Positions 6,566 to 9,584 of a stretch of 9,584 nucleotides of DNA are shown here, piece after piece. How positions within the stretch are numbered: position 1 is the first letter of the stretch; every line of letters begins with the position of its first letter. Origin of the DNA: Acidimicrobiaceae bacterium. Lineage in GTDB: Bacteria > Actinomycetota > Acidimicrobiia > Acidimicrobiales > UBA8190. The position numbers were made by a program, and so were the translations under genes. The notes beneath the pieces were generated by a model. It was not told the origin of the DNA and did not search any database. It saw nothing but the letters and a program-made list of their open reading frames with translations. The DNA lies in NCBI GenBank assembly GCA_003453695.1, contig DMNK01000072.1, positions 1 to 9,584 of the forward strand. Reading direction: 5' to 3'.

Positions 6566-7429
6566 GTGATCGACCTGCACACCCACTCGAACGTCTCGGA
6601 CGGCTCGGAGGTTCCCTCCCGCATCCCCGAGCTGGCGGCGGCGGCCGGATGTTCGGCCGTCGCCCTCACCGACCACGACAGCCTGGCCGGCCTGGCCGAG
6701 GCGGCCGCCTCGGCGGCCCGGGTCGGGGTGGAGCTGGTCCCCGGCTGCGAGGTGTCGTGCGTCAAGCCCAAGGTGGCGGGTGGCGCCCGGGTAAGCGGAT
6801 CGGTGCACGTGCTGTGTTATTTCGTCGAAGAGGGCGACGGCCCCCTGCAGGACGAGTTGCGGGCGCTGCGCGACGACCGGCGACGGCGCAACATGGCGCT
6901 CATCGACCGGCTGGCCGACCTGGGCGTGCCCGTGTCGTGGGACGAGCTCGTGGCCGAGGCCGGCGGTGAGGCGGGGGTGGGGCGGCCGCACTTCGCCCGC
7001 GTGCTGGTGCGCCACGGCGCCGCTGAGGACATCCAGGACGCCTTCGACCGCTGGCTGGCCGACGGCGGCCCCGCCTACGTCCCCAAGGCCCGTCTCGAGG
7101 CATCGGAGGTGGCCCGCCTGGCGCGCGCCTCGGGCGGGGTGTCGGTGCTGGCCCACCCCTTGAGCCTCGGACTGGAGCCCCTCGTCTTGGAGTCGGTGGT
7201 GGGGGAGCTGGCCGAGGCCGGGCTCACGGGCATGGAGGCGACCTACGGCGCCTACGGGACAGACGAGCGCCGCCTTCTCGCCACCATCGCCGGCCGGCTC
7301 GGAATCGTGGCCTCGGGAGGCTCCGACTTCCACGGCACCTTCAAGCCCGGATTGTCGGTGGGGACGGGCACGGGCGATCTGAAGGTCCCCGACTCGGTGC
7401 TCGAGGAGCTGGCCGGCCGCCGGCCCTGA
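6566..7429 (+). CDS. PHP-domain metal-dependent phosphoesterase (RNase AM / nucleoside 3',5'-bisphosphate phosphatase-like)
   Basis: The 287-residue protein is a PHP-family hydrolase. Its metal-binding residues are all visible: His5 and His7 in DLHTHS, Asp12, LTDHDS (34-39), Glu62 in GCEVS, His81 in VHVLCYF, His197 in VLAHP, and Asp254/His256 in GGSDFHGTFKP. GRPHFA (139-144) is also typical of the TrpH/YciV branch. Studied relatives hydrolyse 3'-phosphoadenosine 5'-phosphate-like bisphosphates or short 5'-phosphorylated RNAs (E. coli RNase AM); which applies here cannot be read from sequence. There is no signal peptide, so it is probably cytosolic. The GTG at 6566 starts immediately before the universally placed DLHxH motif, and no other start is near upstream. 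It lies alone on the plus strand between purF (divergent) and purL (convergent). The loop at 66-79 (Lys/Gly-rich) looks slightly longer than usual. Confidence 0.88.
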   Translation: MIDLHTHSNVSDGSEVPSRIPELAAAAGCSAVALTDHDSLAGLAEAAASAARVGVELVPGCEVSCVKPKVAGGARVSGSVHVLCYFVEEGDGPLQDELRALRDDRRRRNMALIDRLADLGVPVSWDELVAEAGGEAGVGRPHFARVLVRHGAAEDIQDAFDRWLADGGPAYVPKARLEASEVARLARASGGVSVLAHPLSLGLEPLVLESVVGELAEAGLTGMEATYGAYGTDERRLLATIAGRLGIVASGGSDFHGTFKPGLSVGTGTGDLKVPDSVLEELAGRRP

Positions 7430-7430
7430 G

Positions 7431-7458
7431 GACCGGCGCAGCGAGGCGGCCGCCGGTC
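7431..7458. terminator. Inverted repeat between convergent genes, possible two-way terminator
   Basis: GACCGGCG (7431-7438) and CGCCGGTC (7451-7458) are perfect reverse complements around a 12-base loop. They fill the 27-base space between the PHP gene stop and the purL stop, slightly overlapping the latter. There is no T-tract on either side, so it is not a canonical intrinsic terminator. Its position suggests a bidirectional transcription block, but such stems also arise by chance in GC-rich DNA. Confidence 0.4.
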
Positions 7459-9584
7459 ACGCCGGGACGGGGTCTCCCAGCGCGCCCGGCAGGGCGGCCC
7501 GCCACGCCTGGCGCAGCTCGCTCACAGCCAGGTCGACGAGGCCCTCGACCACCAGGCGCTCGCCTTCGGCCCGGCCGATCACCGTCGCCGGCACCTGGGC
7601 GGCACCGGCGGCGGCCGCCACGGCGCCGGGGTCGTTCGTCCCCACCAGCACGCGGCTCGGCGATTCGGCGAACAGCTCGGCGTGTCCGGCGATCCCCGAC
7701 ACGACGACCCCGGTGTCGCCCGCCACGGCGCACTCGGCCAGGGCCACGGCCAGACCGCCCGAGGACACGTCGTGGACGGCACCGACCAGCTCGCCACCGG
7801 TCACGAGCCCGACCACGAGGTCGAGGAGGCGGCGGTGGGCGTCCAGGTCCAAGGTGAAGAGGGTCCCGCCCCGGTGCCGGCGGCACTCGGTCGCCCACCG
7901 GCTCCCGGCCAGCGACGGTTCGGTGCGGCCCAGGAGCACCACGGCATCGCCCGGGCGAAACGCCGGGCCCGGGGGGCGACGCTCCAGGCGGTCGATCACC
8001 CCGAGCACGGCCACCACCGGCGTGGGATCGATGTCGGCACCGGTGCTCTCGTTGTAGAGCGACACGTTGCCTCCCACCACCGGGATCTCGAGGGCCAGAC
8101 ACGCCTCGGCCATCCCGTCGATGGCCTCCGACAGCTGCCACATCACTTCGGGATGCTCGGGGTTGCCGAAGTTGAGGCAGTTCACGAGCGCCACCGCTCG
8201 GGCTCCGGCGCAGGCGACGTTCAAGGCCGACTCGGCCACGGTGGCCGCCGTCCCGAGGCGGGGGTCGACGGCGCACCACGACGGGTTGGAGTCGGTCGAG
8301 ATGGCGAGCCCGCGCCGGCTCTCCGGCAGGCCGGGAGCGGCCAGGCGAAGCACGGCAGCGTCACCCGCGCCCGGGCCCACAACCGTGTTCAGAAACAGCA
8401 TGTGGTCGTACTGGCGGTACACCCACGACGTGTCGGTGAGAAGGGAAAGCAGGTCTTGACCGCAGTCCCCGGGTGCCTCCAGCACCCCCGGGTCGTCGGC
8501 ACGTCTTGCCTCGAGCTCGGGCGGCGGCGACAGCGCACGGTCGTAGCAGGGGGCGTCGTCGGCCAGCGAGGCGGCGGGCACGTCGGCGAGCACGGCGCCG
8601 TGCCCGTCGAAGATGCGCAACCGGCCGCCCGACTCGTGAGCGCCATCGGTGCCGCTGCCGCCGGCACCGGCGCCGTCGGTGACGGAGCCCACCACGGTGG
8701 CCCGCACCTCCCACCGCCGGCACACCTCCTGGACGGCGTCGAGGTCGGACGGCGCCACGATGGCGAGCATGCGCTCTTGGCTCTCGGAGGTCATGACCTC
8801 GAAGGGCTCCATGCCGGGCTGGCGGCGCGGCACCACCGACACGTCGACGTCCATGCCCATGCCGGCGCGCGCCGCTGTCTCGGAGGTGGCACAGGTGAGC
8901 CCGGCTCCGCCCAGGTCCTGAATGCCCACCACCAGGTGGCGGTCGAGGAGCTCGAGGCACGCCTCGATGAGCCGCTTCTCCTCGAAGGGGTCCCCCACCT
9001 GCACGCTCGGTCGCTTGGCCGACTCCTCCTCGTCCTCGCCGAAGCCGGCCGATGCCAGCACGCTCACCCCGCCGATGCCGTCGCGTCCGGTGGTGGCGCC
9101 GAGGAGCACGGCCAGGTTGCCGGCGCCGCTGGCCCGTCCGAGCACCAGGCGGTCGACGGGCATCACCCCCAGGCACAGCACGTTCACGAGCGGGTTCTGG
9201 GCGTAACAGGGCGAGAAGGTGAGCTCGCCGCCCACGGTGGGCACGCCCACCGAGTTGCCGTATCCCGAGATGCCAGCCACCACCCCCTCGACCAGCCACC
9301 GTCCCCGGGCGTCGTCGGGCGGGCCGAAGAAGAGCGGGTCCATGAGCGCCACCGGCCGGGCCCCCATCGTGAAGATGTCGCGCAGGATCCCCCCCACCCC
9401 CGTGGCCGCCCCCTGATAGGGCTCTACCGCCGAGGGGTGGTTGTGGCTCTCGATGCGCAGCGCCACGGCGATGCCGTCGCCCACGTCCACAACACCGGCG
9501 TTCTCACCGGGGCCCACGAGCACGTGCGGCCCGGTGATGGGCAGGCGGCGGAGATGCAGCCGCGACGACTTGTAGGAGCAGTGC
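7457..9584 (-). CDS. purL: Phosphoribosylformylglycinamidine synthase subunit PurL (small type), 5' end beyond window
   Basis: PurL is the FGAM synthetase of step 4 of purine synthesis, turning FGAR into FGAM with ATP and ammonia. The small type works with the glutaminase PurQ and the bridging PurS. 708 residues are visible. The reading frame stays open to the right edge and starts with [15 protein letters not shown], which belongs to the WSEHCSYKS catalytic-His motif of PurL; the GTG at 9523 is therefore internal. Roughly 40-60 residues are missing. The signature [19 protein letters not shown] (44-62) follows, then [10 protein letters not shown] (111-120), QDLGGAGL (222-229), TSESQERML (265-273), [11 protein letters not shown] (502-512) and [13 protein letters not shown] (605-617), covering both PurM-like halves. 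There is no C-terminal glutaminase domain, so purQ and purS are expected elsewhere, probably to the right. A Gly-rich insert lies at 303-320. Its product is the PurM substrate. Confidence 0.96.
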   Translation of the reverse strand, partial: HCSYKSSRLHLRRLPITGPHVLVGPGENAGVVDVGDGIAVALRIESHNHPSAVEPYQGAATGVGGILRDIFTMGARPVALMDPLFFGPPDDARGRWLVEGVVAGISGYGNSVGVPTVGGELTFSPCYAQNPLVNVLCLGVMPVDRLVLGRASGAGNLAVLLGATTGRDGIGGVSVLASAGFGEDEEESAKRPSVQVGDPFEEKRLIEACLELLDRHLVVGIQDLGGAGLTCATSETAARAGMGMDVDVSVVPRRQPGMEPFEVMTSESQERMLAIVAPSDLDAVQEVCRRWEVRATVVGSVTDGAGAGGSGTDGAHESGGRLRIFDGHGAVLADVPAASLADDAPCYDRALSPPPELEARRADDPGVLEAPGDCGQDLLSLLTDTSWVYRQYDHMLFLNTVVGPGAGDAAVLRLAAPGLPESRRGLAISTDSNPSWCAVDPRLGTAATVAESALNVACAGARAVALVNCLNFGNPEHPEVMWQLSEAIDGMAEACLALEIPVVGGNVSLYNESTGADIDPTPVVAVLGVIDRLERRPPGPAFRPGDAVVLLGRTEPSLAGSRWATECRRHRGGTLFTLDLDAHRRLLDLVVGLVTGGELVGAVHDVSSGGLAVALAECAVAGDTGVVVSGIAGHAELFAESPSRVLVGTNDPGAVAAAAGAAQVPATVIGRAEGERLVVEGLVDLAVSELRQAWRAALPGALGDPVPA

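Noticed and set aside
7341..8279. 312-codon minus-strand open frame in another frame within purL
   Set aside because: The product is Arg/Gly/Pro repeat-like with no domain, while purL in the correct frame has continuous conserved motifs here.
9521..9523. GTG as the purL start
   Set aside because: Codons upstream to the window edge keep reading conserved PurL sequence (HCSYKSS and onward), so the gene starts outside the window.

Overview
The window is a GC-rich (roughly 70 %) stretch of bacterial chromosome carrying mostly core metabolism. The GTG starts, a possible leaderless promoter, tight gene spacing, the small-type PurL and the ergothioneine genes all suggest an actinomycete-like bacterium (Actinomycetota). 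An Acidimicrobiia-like lineage is possible, but this is only an impression. I see no mobile element, CRISPR array, tRNA, rRNA or integration scar.

Layout, left to right. (1) Positions 2-817 (+) hold the C-terminal part of a FAD/NAD(P)-dependent disulfide-reductase-family flavoprotein, cut by the left edge. (2) Convergent to it, a long minus-strand run is transcribed right to left: purF, purM, pyrE, egtB, egtD. The first three are almost contiguous (gaps of 1 and 8 bases), then 145 bases separate pyrE from egtB, and egtB and egtD are 10 bases apart. (3) A divergent intergenic region at 6364-6565 holds possible back-to-back promoters, and a 14-base tandem duplication touches the purF start codon. 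(4) A PHP-family metal-dependent phosphoesterase lies on the plus strand (6566-7429). (5) Convergent to it, purL on the minus strand runs off the right edge. A perfect 8-base inverted repeat separates their stop codons.

Functionally, PurF (step 1), PurL (step 4) and PurM (step 5) belong to de novo purine synthesis. PyrE makes OMP and, like PurF, consumes PRPP. EgtD and EgtB trimethylate histidine and then attach sulfur, starting ergothioneine synthesis. No egtA, egtC or egtE is visible. PurF keeps four cysteines expected to bind an oxygen-sensitive 4Fe-4S cluster, and it lies in the same gene run as antioxidant-thiol genes.

I did not find a clearly new multi-gene system. The points most worth a second look are the duplication that builds a near-perfect ribosome binding site for purF, the two-gene egtBD unit with a non-mycobacterial-looking EgtB, the flavoprotein lacking the usual His-Glu dyad, and the PHP gene inverted between purL and purF.
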